A model generated the notes under the pieces. The model was not told the DNA's origin and did no database searches. It was given only the letters and a program-made list of their open reading frames with translations. Position numbers and translations under genes: made by a program. Shown here one piece after another: positions 26,305 through 35,875 of a stretch of 64,000 bases of DNA. This stretch comes from Thalassospira tepidiphila MCCC 1A03514 (GTDB lineage Bacteria > Pseudomonadota > Alphaproteobacteria > Rhodospirillales > Thalassospiraceae). Positions within the stretch are counted from its first letter, which is position 1; each line of letters begins with the position of its first letter. The stretch is from the NCBI RefSeq assembly GCF_001662875.1, contig NZ_JPVZ01000014.1:1-64000 (forward strand), read 5' to 3'.

Positions 26305-26678
26305 GGACTCTCTCTGGGGGTGATCTTTGTCACACAATGACCGGCCTTGACTGCGGGTGCCGGATTTCCGCCTCAGATACAACACTTCACGTTTTCAGAA
26401 CAGGGGCTAACACGGATTTATTATCGCCAAACCTGTATCAAAACCCTGTCCCGGAACAGTTTTTGGCAATTACCGTCAAAAATTAATCCGTAAATGCAGG
26501 CGACCAACCCCTTAAAGTCGTGTAAGAATAACACCATAAACAAATAGTACCGGTTATCGGCCAGCAAAATACACTGGCATCTTTATCCATCGGTGCATGG
26601 ATGTTTACTGGTGATAATCGTATGCACACACATCCTGATCGGGGAGGATCAGCAAGGGTCGTTGTGTTTGGGGGAGAG
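26305..26678. other. Intergenic region between divergent genes
   Basis: About 370 bases separating the methyltransferase and the CHASE-GGDEF-EAL gene. It must hold promoters for both. The plus frame from 26601 is the extended N-terminus of the next gene and is not preferred. No repeat or RNA recognised. Confidence 0.5.
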
Positions 26679-29303
26679 ATGGAAGAAGAAACAAAGCACG
26701 CTGAGGAAAACGCAACCAAACAAACGTCGCGCCTGAAAAAACGGGCTTTGGCGGCTGGTTTTCTGACGGCTGCTTTCTTCGCATCTGTCACCTATCTGAT
26801 TTGGCAAATGGTTGAAAGCGATCGCCGCGTAATCCTTCAATCGGCAGGCCAGATTACGGCAAATTCCGTTTCCCAGCAGATCAAATCCATTGTGAACAAC
26901 AACCTCGCGGTGCTTGAAAGCTTTGCCGACAATTGGCAAGGCGGCCCGCCAGAGGACGAAAGAGATTATCTTTCGGTTGCCACCCCGCTTCAAAGCCGCT
27001 TCCCGGCACTCCAGGCAGTCAACTGGATAACGCCGAACTACATCATTTTGTATGTCGCCCCGATCAAGGGCAACGTTCCGGCCATGGGGGCGGATCTCAA
27101 ACGTCATCCGCTTGCTGGTCCTGTTCTTGATATCGCGCTTGATCAACGCCGCACCCAGATCACACCAACGCTTGAGCTCATGCAGGGCGGCCGCGGTTTT
27201 GCGGCCTACACCCCGGTTCTCGGCCGCGATGGCGAGATTATCGGGATCATCAACGGGGCGTTTCGCATTCGCTCCATGCTGGCGGCGGTGATCAATACCG
27301 AACAGGTCGAAGATTACACCGTCCGTGTCCGCGAAGGTGACACTGTTCTGTTTGAAATTCGCGGTGAAGGTGATGATGAAACCCTTCAGCGCACAGTCGC
27401 CTTTGATGTGGTTGGCCGCCAATGGCAGGTCGATGTCATTGCCGATCCGCAACTGGCGCACAGCACGATCAATCCCGAACTGATCCTGATATTCGGCGCA
27501 CTGACGACCATTTTGTTCACGACGATTGTCTTCCTGCTGAGCAACCGGCAGAAAATGGCAATGCGCCGCACGGTTCATCACATCCATGCCGGCGATGACA
27601 TAAGTGACCTGTCGCTTTCGATCACCAAGCTTGACGGTCATCTGAAATCAATGTCGCCGGAAACCGCCGAATTCTTTGATTTGCGCGAAGAGGATTACGG
27701 CTTTATCCGGTTTTATAATCTCGCACCGGAATTCCAGTCGGATGGCACCGCATCCCGGCGTTCGCAGGAAAAGATGCTGCTTGCGATCAACCGTGGTGAT
27801 GACGAACTCAGGCGCGAATGGATTGTCCGCAGTGCCGAGGGCGTGCATGTCGTCTGCGATCTGACAATGCGCCCCTCCACAACCCATCCGGACTGTGTCG
27901 ACATCACCTTGCATCACAACCCGGCCGCCAACGCATCGGTCAACCGGTTGCGGTATCTGGCGACGCATGATCCGCTGACCGGTCTTCCCAACCATGCCCT
28001 GTTTGAGGATCGCCTCAATCAGGCGGTTGCCCATGCCAAGCGCTATGAAAAGCTTCTGTCGGTTCTGGTGGTCGATATCGACAATTTCCGGGCGATCAAT
28101 GACCGGTTCGGGGCGGATGTCGGCGATGAAACGCTGCGCACCATTTCCGGGCGCCTGCGCGCCACAGTGCGCGAAAAGGATACCTGTGCGCGGTTCTCGG
28201 GCGATATGTTTGCCATCATCGCGACCGACCTTTCCGAGGCCGAGGGGGCAGCCCTTGTCGCCGAACGCGTGGTCGAAGCCATGTCGCAACCGATCCTGAC
28301 CACCACGGGCGATGAAATCCGCCTGCATGTCAGTGTCGGTGTCGCACTTTATCCCAACGATGCACGCGCACCATCGCAATTGATGGCCAATGCCGATGCG
28401 GCAATGTATCGCGCCCAGAAATCAGCAGAATCATCTTACTGCTTCTTCGTCGAGACGATGAACAACGTGATGCATGCCCGTCTGTCGATGGAAACTCAGT
28501 TGCGCCGTGCGGTCGATGAAAAACGCTTTGTGCTAGAATATCAGCCGCGCTATCGCACATCGGACCGCACGCTTACCGGGTTCGAGGCACTGCTGCGCTG
28601 GATTGATGACAGTGGCAAACGCCGCCTGCCGCCCGATTTCATCGCGGTTGCGGATCGGACAGGCCTGCTTTCACCCCTTGGTCACTGGATCATCGAGACC
28701 GTCTGTAAACAGGTCGCTGACTGGCGCCGTCAGGGCTATGTCCCGGTACCAATTGCGCTTAACGTTTCAAGCCGCCAGTTCATTCAGGCCGATCTGATCA
28801 AGAACATCACCGATCTGACCGCCGAACATGAAGTTGATCCGGCCATGATCGAGATCGAGGTGTCAGAGGAAATCGTCATGCGCGATCCGGAACGCGCCCT
28901 TGGTCAGTTCTATCGTTTCTCGGAGGCGGGCATTGGCCTGACGCTTGATCACTTTGCGGCGGGCAACACGTCGCTGCGGTATCTGAAACGCTTCCCGGTC
29001 CAGCGCATCAAACTGTCCAAGTCGCTGTTTAACGTCGCGCTTGATGAACAGCCCGAAAACAGCGTCCTGCAACCAGCCATCCGGCTGTGCAAAAGCCTGA
29101 ACCGCAAGGTGGTTGCCGTTGGCGTTGAAACCGAAGAACAGATGGCATCCCTTCAGGCGGCCGAATGCGATGAAATTCAAGGCTTCCTTCTGTCACCACC
29201 GCGTGATGCGGCCGATACGATGGAACTGCTGATACAGCAGAAACCGAGCAAATCGGCAGCCAAAGGCAAGTCACGACCTGCCTCTGACACGAAATCGGGA
29301 TAG
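26679..29303 (+). CDS. CHASE-GGDEF-EAL membrane protein with degenerate catalytic motifs
   Basis: 874 residues. Two membrane helices (about 23-43 and 267-289) bracket a periplasmic CHASE-type sensor. A linker (about 300-420) precedes GGDEF (430-590) and EAL (600-850) domains. The GGDEF signature is SGDMF (507-511), so cyclase activity is unlikely. EALLRW (636) and GVETEEQ are kept, but the DDFGTG region reads LDHFAAG (756-762), losing the second metal-binding Asp, and the KxD motif is KLS. It is probably a c-di-GMP receptor or scaffold. The ATG at 26679 follows GGGGG at short spacing. Confidence 0.88.
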   Translation: MEEETKHAEENATKQTSRLKKRALAAGFLTAAFFASVTYLIWQMVESDRRVILQSAGQITANSVSQQIKSIVNNNLAVLESFADNWQGGPPEDERDYLSVATPLQSRFPALQAVNWITPNYIILYVAPIKGNVPAMGADLKRHPLAGPVLDIALDQRRTQITPTLELMQGGRGFAAYTPVLGRDGEIIGIINGAFRIRSMLAAVINTEQVEDYTVRVREGDTVLFEIRGEGDDETLQRTVAFDVVGRQWQVDVIADPQLAHSTINPELILIFGALTTILFTTIVFLLSNRQKMAMRRTVHHIHAGDDISDLSLSITKLDGHLKSMSPETAEFFDLREEDYGFIRFYNLAPEFQSDGTASRRSQEKMLLAINRGDDELRREWIVRSAEGVHVVCDLTMRPSTTHPDCVDITLHHNPAANASVNRLRYLATHDPLTGLPNHALFEDRLNQAVAHAKRYEKLLSVLVVDIDNFRAINDRFGADVGDETLRTISGRLRATVREKDTCARFSGDMFAIIATDLSEAEGAALVAERVVEAMSQPILTTTGDEIRLHVSVGVALYPNDARAPSQLMANADAAMYRAQKSAESSYCFFVETMNNVMHARLSMETQLRRAVDEKRFVLEYQPRYRTSDRTLTGFEALLRWIDDSGKRRLPPDFIAVADRTGLLSPLGHWIIETVCKQVADWRRQGYVPVPIALNVSSRQFIQADLIKNITDLTAEHEVDPAMIEIEVSEEIVMRDPERALGQFYRFSEAGIGLTLDHFAAGNTSLRYLKRFPVQRIKLSKSLFNVALDEQPENSVLQPAIRLCKSLNRKVVAVGVETEEQMASLQAAECDEIQGFLLSPPRDAADTMELLIQQKPSKSAAKGKSRPASDTKSG

Positions 29304-29328
29304 CCTGAGCCTGTCATTCCGATCAAAG

Positions 29329-29370
29329 AAAACCCCCGCAATCAGTTCGACTGCGGGGGTTTGTTTTTTT
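29329..29370 (+). terminator. Strong terminator after the CHASE-GGDEF-EAL gene
   Basis: AAACCCCCGCA and TGCGGGGGTTT form an 11-bp stem, followed by GTTTTTTT. The next gene is convergent, so it also acts as the boundary with mgtE. Confidence 0.92.
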
Positions 29371-29385
29371 CAGGTTTCCGGATGA

Positions 29386-30789
29386 CTAAAGCAGGAAGAC
29401 TGCCGCCAATCCCAGAAAGGCGAAAAAGCCAACAACATCGGTAATCGTCGTCAGGAAAACCGCCGACGAGACAGCCGGGTCAATGCCCGCACGTTCCAGA
29501 CCAAGCGGAATCAGCGCCCCGAACAGGCCGGCAAACAGCAGGTTGATGATCATGGCAACGCCGATCACACCCCCAAGCAGCATGTCATCAAACCAGAACC
29601 AGGTCACCGCCCCGGCAAGAACGGCAAAGGCCAGGCCGTTCAGGCCACACACCGCGACTTCCTTGCGGATCACGCGCAATGCGTTGGTACTGGTCAGCTC
29701 ACGCGTGGCAATCGCACGCACGGCCACGGTCAATGTCTGCGTGCCGGCATTACCGCCCATCGATGCGACGATTGGCATCAGAACAGCCAGCGCAACAAGC
29801 TTTTCAATCGTGCCTTCAAACAAACCGATCACAACCGATGCCATGATCGCGGTGCCAAGATTAACCAAAAGCCATGTAAAACGTGATCGGGTGGTGGCAA
29901 AGATCGCACTTGAAAGGTCGTCTTCCTCGCCAACACCGGCAAGGCGCATCATGTCTTCTTCGTATTCCTCGTCGATAACGTCAACGACGTCATCAACCGT
30001 GATCACACCGACCAGCCGGCCGCTGTCATCGACAACCGGGGCGGAAATCAGGTCACGTTGACGGAACAGATGGGCGACGTTTTCCTGTTCCTCGGTCACG
30101 ACGACCGTACGCATTTCATCTGATTCCATCACGTCACGGATCAGCACCGGGCGGTTTGTCCGGATCACACGCGACAGCGGCACAATTCCGACCGGGCTAT
30201 AGCGCGGATCAACGACAATGATGTCATAGAAATCTTCCGGCAGGCTTTTGGCAGAACGCAGGAAATCAATGGTTTGCCCGACAGACCAGTAATCCGGGAT
30301 CGCCACCAGCTCGCGCTGCATGATACGACCGGCGGTATATTCCGGATAGGACAGCGCCTCTTCAACGCGCGCACGCTCGATATCCGACAGTGCACCAAGA
30401 AGTTCGCGCTGCTCATCCTCGTCAAAGTCCTCGATGACCTCGACGACGTCATCGGAATCAAGTTCGGTGATGGCCTCGGCCACCACATCGGTGCCAAGCA
30501 GGCCAATGACTTCTTCACGAAGTTCATCATCAAGTTCGGTCAGGAATTCCGGATCAAAATCCGGCCGGATCAGATCAACAAGCAGTTCGCGCTGGTTGGA
30601 GCTTGCCCAACCCAGCAAATCGGCAATATCGGCAAAGTGCAACTCGCCCAGAAGATCAGCAGCCTTGCTGCCTTCTTCTTCGCCCAGCGCATCAAAGATT
30701 TCGCGGGCATATTCGGGAGTCAGATCGACATATTCATCGCCAGACGACTTTTCCGCCGGCCGGTCGAGTTCTTCAACTTGACCTGTCAT
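29386..30789 (-). CDS. mgtE: Magnesium transporter MgtE
   Basis: 467 residues: an N-terminal MgtE helical domain (about 25-140), two CBS domains (145-265), a plug helix, and five membrane helices (about 295-465) with the conserved PIVASMGGNAGTQTL and NLLFAGLFGALIPL. MgtE is a Mg2+ channel in which cytosolic Mg2+ binding at the N and CBS domains closes the pore; the acidic stretch EDFDEDEQ is part of this sensor. ATG at 30789 with GGGAGGGG. Well separated from neighbours. Confidence 0.97.
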   Translation of the reverse strand: MTGQVEELDRPAEKSSGDEYVDLTPEYAREIFDALGEEEGSKAADLLGELHFADIADLLGWASSNQRELLVDLIRPDFDPEFLTELDDELREEVIGLLGTDVVAEAITELDSDDVVEVIEDFDEDEQRELLGALSDIERARVEEALSYPEYTAGRIMQRELVAIPDYWSVGQTIDFLRSAKSLPEDFYDIIVVDPRYSPVGIVPLSRVIRTNRPVLIRDVMESDEMRTVVVTEEQENVAHLFRQRDLISAPVVDDSGRLVGVITVDDVVDVIDEEYEEDMMRLAGVGEEDDLSSAIFATTRSRFTWLLVNLGTAIMASVVIGLFEGTIEKLVALAVLMPIVASMGGNAGTQTLTVAVRAIATRELTSTNALRVIRKEVAVCGLNGLAFAVLAGAVTWFWFDDMLLGGVIGVAMIINLLFAGLFGALIPLGLERAGIDPAVSSAVFLTTITDVVGFFAFLGLAAVFLL

Positions 30790-30927
30790 CTGCCCCTCCC
30801 TGTTTAATGAGCCGCCAATTTTTCCTGCAAAAGATTAAACGCCGTGTCGGGCATTGTGTTCCAACGCCCGGCACGGCTGTTTCTGCGCTATCACATAGCC
30901 CCGGTCAAGAGCGCGATAGCAATTCAC

Positions 30928-30960
30928 CCCAGCCCCGCTTGGGATCAAGACGGGGCTGGG
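30928..30960 (-). terminator. GC-rich hairpin after maeB
   Basis: CCCAGCCCCG and CGGGGCTGGG form a 10-bp stem with a 13-base loop six bases past the malic enzyme stop. No T-run follows, so it may instead protect the mRNA 3' end. Confidence 0.5.
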
Positions 30961-30966
30961 AGTATG

Positions 30967-33258
30967 TTACTGGCTTTCCTGCGTACGCGTGACGGCATCA
31001 ACAACGGCAATCGCCGTCATGTTGACAATACCGCGCACGGTAATCGACGGGCTGACGACGTGGGCTGATTTGGCCGCACCGACCAGGATCGGCCCAACCG
31101 GAAGCCCGTCGCCCAACATCTTGACCATGTTGTAGGAGATATTGGCTGCATCGAGTGTTGGCATGACCAGAAGGTTGGCCGAACCGCTTAGCATCGAGTG
31201 CGGGAAGATCCGGTCACGGATGGGCTGCGAAATGGCCGCATCTGCATGCATTTCGCCTTCGACCTCAAGATCCGGTGCCTGCGTTCTGATCAGCTGAAGC
31301 GCATCACGCATCTTGCAGGCCGACTTGTTTTCGTGACTGCCAAAGTTGGAATGCGAAATCAACGCGGCCTTTGGCGTCATGCCGAAACGCTTGACGACAT
31401 CGGCGGCCATGATGGTGGTTTCTGCCACATGTTCCGGGGTCGGATCGACCGACACATAAGTATCGGTCAGGAAGAACGTCCCCTGCTTCATGATCATCAT
31501 GTTGACCGTGGAGAAATCAGTCACACCTTTGCGCAGGCCGACAAGATTGCGGACATAGCGCAGATGGCGCAGGAAACCGCCCTGACAGCCACACAGCATC
31601 GCATCGACTTCCCCGCGACGCAGCATCAGGGCCGCGATCACGGTCGGACGGGTACGGACAATCGCCCGGGCATATTCCGGGTTGATGCCGCGACGGCCCA
31701 TGATGTTGTGGAAGTCCTGCCAATCCTGTTCGAAATGCGGATTGTCATCAGGATCGTGAATTTCGATCTGCTCATCAGGAACAAGACGCAGGCCAAGCTC
31801 GGTAATCCGTTCAAGGATCACCTCGCGGCGACCAATCAGCACCGGATGACAAATGCCGTCATCGACAAGCACCTGACAGGCCTGCAGAACACGACGCGAT
31901 TCGCCTTCGGGATAGACAACGCGTTTCTTGTGCGAACGCGCCACGTCAAACACCGGCTTCATGACAAGGCCGGACCGGAAGACGAAACCTTCAAGCTGCT
32001 GACGATACTCGTCGAAATCCTCGATCGGGCGTTTGGCAACACCGCTCGCCATGGCGGCCTTCGCCACACGCGGCGGAATTTCCAGCATCAGGCGCGGGTC
32101 AAACGGCTTCGGGATAAGATATTCCGGGCCGAATTTAAGCTCCTCCCCGCCATAGGCGGTTGCCACAACGTCGGAAACCTCGGCGGTTGCCAGATCGGCG
32201 ATGGCATGGACCGCGGCGATCTTCATTTCCTCGTTGATCTCGGTCGCGCCAACATCAAGCGCGCCACGGAACAGGAACGGGAAACAAAGAACGTTGTTCA
32301 CCTGGTTCGGATAATCCGTACGACCGGTGGCCATTACGGCATCCGGGCGGATTTCCTTGACCAGTTCCGGGGAAACTTCCGGCGTCGGGTTGGCCAGCGC
32401 CATGATGATCGGACCTTCGCCCATCTTGCGAAGCTCGTCCTCGCCCATCACGTTTGGCGCTGAAAGACCCAGGAAGATATCAGCCCCTTCGATCACGTCG
32501 CTTAACGTACGCGCGTTGGTTTCAATCGCGTATTCGGCCTTCCACGGATCCATTTCCTCGGCCCGGCCCTTATAGACCACACCAAACCGGTCAGTGACCG
32601 TGATGTTGTGCTTGGGCAAACCCATGGAAACCAGAAGGTTCAAGCACGCAAGCGCCGCCGCACCGGCCCCTGATGTCACAAGGCGGACCTTGTTGATATC
32701 CTTGCCGGTCACACGCAGACCATTAAGGACCGCGGCGGCAACACAGATCGCCGTACCGTGCTGGTCATCGTGGAAAATCGGAATGTTGCAGCGTTTGCGC
32801 AAAGCTTCTTCGATGATGAAGCATTCCGGCGCCTTAATGTCTTCGAGGTTAACACCCCCGAAAGTCGGCTCCAGCGCTGCGACGATATCGATAAATTTCT
32901 GCGGATCGGTTTCGTTCACTTCAAGATCGAAAACATCGATATTGGCGAACTTCTTGAACAGAACCGCCTTGCCTTCCATCACCGGCTTGGACGCCAACGG
33001 GCCAATCGGGCCAAGGCCAAGCACAGCCGTACCGTTCGAAATCACCCCGACCAGGTTACCGCGCGCGGTGTAATCAGCTGCGGTATCGGGGTTTTTAACG
33101 ATCTCCTCGCACGCAAACGCGACGCCCGGCGAATAGGCCAGGGCAAGGTCACGCTGGTTTGCAAGGGTGGTGGTTGCCGTTACGGACAATTTCCCCGGGG
33201 TGGGATACCGGTGATAGTCCAAAGCTGCTTCGCGCAGCTTGTCATTTCTATTTGCCAT
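30967..33258 (-). CDS. maeB: NADP-dependent malic enzyme with phosphotransacetylase-like domain
   Basis: 763 residues. The N-terminal malic enzyme (about 1-430) has YSPGVAFACEEIV, FHDDQHGTAICVAAAVLNGL, VTSGAGAAALACL and GLSAPNVM; the C-terminal part (about 430-763) is a phosphotransacetylase-like domain without known catalytic use, typical of MaeB. It converts malate to pyruvate and CO2 with NADP, giving NADPH; acetyl-CoA often regulates it through the C-terminal domain. The ATG at 33258 fits a standard MaeB N-terminus (MANRNDKLREAALDYHRYP). Confidence 0.96.
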   Translation of the reverse strand: MANRNDKLREAALDYHRYPTPGKLSVTATTTLANQRDLALAYSPGVAFACEEIVKNPDTAADYTARGNLVGVISNGTAVLGLGPIGPLASKPVMEGKAVLFKKFANIDVFDLEVNETDPQKFIDIVAALEPTFGGVNLEDIKAPECFIIEEALRKRCNIPIFHDDQHGTAICVAAAVLNGLRVTGKDINKVRLVTSGAGAAALACLNLLVSMGLPKHNITVTDRFGVVYKGRAEEMDPWKAEYAIETNARTLSDVIEGADIFLGLSAPNVMGEDELRKMGEGPIIMALANPTPEVSPELVKEIRPDAVMATGRTDYPNQVNNVLCFPFLFRGALDVGATEINEEMKIAAVHAIADLATAEVSDVVATAYGGEELKFGPEYLIPKPFDPRLMLEIPPRVAKAAMASGVAKRPIEDFDEYRQQLEGFVFRSGLVMKPVFDVARSHKKRVVYPEGESRRVLQACQVLVDDGICHPVLIGRREVILERITELGLRLVPDEQIEIHDPDDNPHFEQDWQDFHNIMGRRGINPEYARAIVRTRPTVIAALMLRRGEVDAMLCGCQGGFLRHLRYVRNLVGLRKGVTDFSTVNMMIMKQGTFFLTDTYVSVDPTPEHVAETTIMAADVVKRFGMTPKAALISHSNFGSHENKSACKMRDALQLIRTQAPDLEVEGEMHADAAISQPIRDRIFPHSMLSGSANLLVMPTLDAANISYNMVKMLGDGLPVGPILVGAAKSAHVVSPSITVRGIVNMTAIAVVDAVTRTQESQ

Positions 33259-33531
33259 TATAATACCTTTGATTTCAGGTATTTACATAAATTAACCGTT
33301 AATCGGTTAAATCCTGATAATTCACTCTAGCGGGACCGGTAGACTAAATGAGTTTGGCCCGCGATTGAAGCACTCAGTTCATTCTTCGCCAAGGGGCTGC
33401 ATTGCGTAATTTTCAACGCGGCACCGCACAATAAATCAATTGTTTATGCCGCAACCGCGTGATGACGCACACCAACCGATCCATTGCCGTATTCAAACCA
33501 TTGTAGGGGATATATGGGGAAGGTCCACAAA
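33259..33531. other. Intergenic region between maeB and tRNA-Leu
   Basis: About 270 bases, AT-richer than the coding sequence; together with the adjacent tRNA terminator it makes a stretch of 340 bases with no protein gene. It should hold the maeB promoter. I see no further feature. Confidence 0.5.
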
Positions 33532-33567
33532 CGAAAAAACCCGCCATTGCTGACGGGTTCTTTTTCG
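33532..33567 (-). terminator. Terminator after tRNA-Leu
   Basis: AACCCG and CGGGTT with flanking A/T pairs form a stem around a 10-base loop; TTTTTTCG follows on the minus strand. Confidence 0.8.
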
Positions 33568-33599
33568 TGACCTTCCCGATTGGCCGGGAGGCCAGATAA

Positions 33600-33686
33600 T
33601 GGTGCGGTCGAGAAGACTCGAACTTCCACGGGGGTTAGCCCACAGCGACCTCAACGCTGCGCGTCTACCAATTCCGCCACGACCGC
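33600..33686 (-). tRNA. tRNA-Leu (GAG)
   Basis: 87 nt including encoded CCA. The acceptor GCGGTCG pairs with CGACCGC, followed by A-CCA. The D arm is GGCGGAATTGGTAGACGC, the anticodon loop TTGAGGT gives GAG, a long class II variable arm is present, and the T arm is GTTCGAGTC. Confidence 0.97.
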
Positions 33687-33803
33687 ATATGTTTTGCAGC
33701 AAAGCCCTTGAGGTAATTAAGTGGGCTTGCCTTGGTGCGGAAAGGGAGATAGCAAATTGGTATCCCCTGATCAAGGGCTCATTTCACTTATTTGACAGGA
33801 AAA

Positions 33804-34454
33804 ATGCAAAGCAACGCCCCAACCGCGCAAATCCCCGAGTGGCGCACCACCCCGGAGTTGGTTTCCTACCCCGAAGCCCTTGCAGAAATGGAAGCCCGCG
33901 CAGAGGCCATTCATGCTGGCGAAGCCCATGAACTTGTTTGGTTTCTAGAACATCCGCCGCTTTATACGGCCGGCACCAGTGCCCATGCCGAGGACCTTGT
34001 CGATCCGGATCGCTTTCCGGTCTATGACGCGGGCCGCGGCGGGCAATATACCTATCACGGGCCGGGTCAGCGCACGGTTTATCTGATGCTCGACCTTAAG
34101 AATCGCGGTCGGGATGTCCGTGTCTATGTTCATAACCTTGAAGAATGGGTGATTCGCACCCTAGCCCTGCTGGGCGTCAAAGGCGAACGGCGCGATGCCC
34201 GTGTTGGCATCTGGGTGGTGCGCGATGATGGCCGCGAAGACAAGATCGCCGCCATTGGCGTCCGGGTGCGCCGCTGGGTGACCTTCCACGGCATTGCCAT
34301 CAATGTCGCCCCGGACCTGACGCATTTCGGTGGAATCGTGCCCTGTGGCATTTCTGACCATGGTGTCACCAGCCTCAAAGATCTTGGCGTCGATATTCCT
34401 ATGGCGGAACTTGATCGCCTGTTACAACAGACCTTTGGCGAAATCTTTTCCTAG
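33804..34454 (+). CDS. lipB: Octanoyltransferase LipB
   Basis: 216 residues. It moves octanoyl groups from acyl carrier protein to lipoyl-dependent enzymes, the first step in lipoate synthesis. The family signature [11 protein letters not shown], the catalytic Lys in DKIAAIGV and the catalytic Cys in [15 protein letters not shown] are present. ATG at 33804 has AGGA five bases upstream; the TTG at 33792 is less likely. LipA is not in this window. Confidence 0.96.
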   Translation: MQSNAPTAQIPEWRTTPELVSYPEALAEMEARAEAIHAGEAHELVWFLEHPPLYTAGTSAHAEDLVDPDRFPVYDAGRGGQYTYHGPGQRTVYLMLDLKNRGRDVRVYVHNLEEWVIRTLALLGVKGERRDARVGIWVVRDDGREDKIAAIGVRVRRWVTFHGIAINVAPDLTHFGGIVPCGISDHGVTSLKDLGVDIPMAELDRLLQQTFGEIFS

Positions 34455-34484
34455 GGTCAGGCATGTGAATGCGTTCTGACCCTA
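34452..34484 (+). other. Stem-loop at the lipB 3' end
   Basis: TAGGGTCAG and CTGACCCTA form a perfect 9-bp stem that includes the lipB stop codon, and the loop holds a second GCAT-GTGA-ATGC hairpin. No T-run follows. It may be a terminator-like or mRNA processing element before the diguanylate cyclase gene. Confidence 0.4.
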
Positions 34485-34505
34485 CAACCAATCCGGGCCT
34501 TCCGA

Positions 34506-35522
34506 ATGAGTGACAAGTCGCAACCGGCCAAGGCAGACACCCCGCCAGCCAAAGGCAGATCCAAGGGCCATAAAATGCCCGAAAGCATTGCCGATGGCGG
34601 GATGGCCGATGCCGAACGCGACATTCTTGCCGAACTTGAAAAGGCGCTTGGCGAACATATCGCCCTTTTGCTGCGCTGGAACCGCAAGCTGGTTCTGGCG
34701 GATTCGGGGGCGCCATCTGACACTGACGAAGACGATCATGATTGTGATTTCGGGGCGTGGTACGCGCTTAATCGCCATAACCGCCTGATTGACCAACCCG
34801 CCATGCGCGCCCTGGCAACCACCCATCAGCAACTTCACGAGTCGGCAAAGCGACTTCTGAGCGCACATGATGTTGATCACGAAGTCGATTCGGCCGAGTT
34901 CGACATGATGGCCCTGCGCGCAGAATCGTTTTTTGCCCAGCTCCGCCGCCTTGAACGTGCGTTCCGAACCGCGCGATCAGACGTCGATCCTCTCACCGGC
35001 ACCTATAACCGTCAGACCATGATGGGTGACCTTAATGCCGAACGCGAACGTGCGATCCGCACCGGGGTCCCGACCGCGATCGCACTGGTCGACCTTGATC
35101 ACTTCAAATCGGTTAACGACACCTATGGCCATCAAGCCGGTGATCTGGTTTTGCAATCAGTCGCTGGCATCCTGCAATCGCATGTCCGCCCGTTTGATAA
35201 AGTATATCGCTATGGCGGTGAGGAATTCCTCGTCTGCCTGCCCAATGCCGACATGAAGCAATGCGCGCGCGTTCTCGAACGCCTGCGGCGCGTGATCGAG
35301 GCATCCCCGGTTGCCATCTCGGACGAAACGATATTGCCGGTGACCGCTTCCATCGGTGCCGCCCCGATGACCAAGAATCGCACGACCGAGCAAATCATCG
35401 AGAAAGCCGACAAGGCCCTATACGCCGCCAAGGAAGGCGGTCGCAATCGCGTGCGCGTCTGGCGCAACCCGGATGGCAAGACCGCGTCCACGACCACAAA
35501 ACCCGGCAAGAACGCGACCTGA
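34506..35522 (+). CDS. Zinc-sensing diguanylate cyclase (CZB-GGDEF, DgcZ-like)
   Basis: 338 residues. Residues about 45-130 form a CZB (chemoreceptor zinc-binding) domain: its likely ligands are His in LGEHIALLLRW, Cys in DCDFGAWY, and His in LATTHQQLHESA. A helical linker leads to a GGDEF domain (about 155-320) with the intact RYGGEEF site and the substrate-binding DVDPLTGTYNR region. In E. coli DgcZ, zinc at the same motif represses cyclase activity; the same logic is inferred here. No membrane segment, so cytosolic. The ribosome site is weak; ATG at 34506. Confidence 0.87.
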   Translation: MSDKSQPAKADTPPAKGRSKGHKMPESIADGGMADAERDILAELEKALGEHIALLLRWNRKLVLADSGAPSDTDEDDHDCDFGAWYALNRHNRLIDQPAMRALATTHQQLHESAKRLLSAHDVDHEVDSAEFDMMALRAESFFAQLRRLERAFRTARSDVDPLTGTYNRQTMMGDLNAERERAIRTGVPTAIALVDLDHFKSVNDTYGHQAGDLVLQSVAGILQSHVRPFDKVYRYGGEEFLVCLPNADMKQCARVLERLRRVIEASPVAISDETILPVTASIGAAPMTKNRTTEQIIEKADKALYAAKEGGRNRVRVWRNPDGKTASTTTKPGKNAT

Positions 35523-35875
35523 GGCGATCTGCACCCAGGCACCAAAGGCGAAAGTGCATTTGTCCGGCCCAAGCCACACCAAATCAGGAAAAATTTTCAC
35601 CAAACTCTTCCGCAGCGCAGCAACGACAATAGCCACCTGTTTTCAGATTGTTACGCCGTGAAAGTGTTTTTGTTCACTGCCAAGAACAAAAAATTCCGCA
35701 TAAGCGAAATCTTGTCTTCACAAGTTGGCAACATATCTGCAAACTATAATAAGAAAAAGCAGCAGGGCTTTGCCTCCGCTCAAGACCAAGAGTGCAAGAC
35801 CGAGAGAGCAAGGCCAAGAGATAATCGCTGCCGGCTTGGGAGGGAATTCGTTTAGACCCGAACGGAGGCCCATGA
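35523..35875. other. Intergenic region without recognised gene
   Basis: About 350 bases. A plus frame at 35658-35855 starts GTG, has no clear ribosome site and no family features, so I do not call it. The end holds the GGAGG site of the next gene. Confidence 0.45.

Noticed and set aside
33444-33774. Minus-strand frames around the tRNA-Leu gene
   Set aside because: They read across the tRNA and its terminator.
35658-35855. 65-codon frame starting with GTG (KVFLFTAKNKKF)
   Set aside because: No ribosome site, low complexity, no family features.
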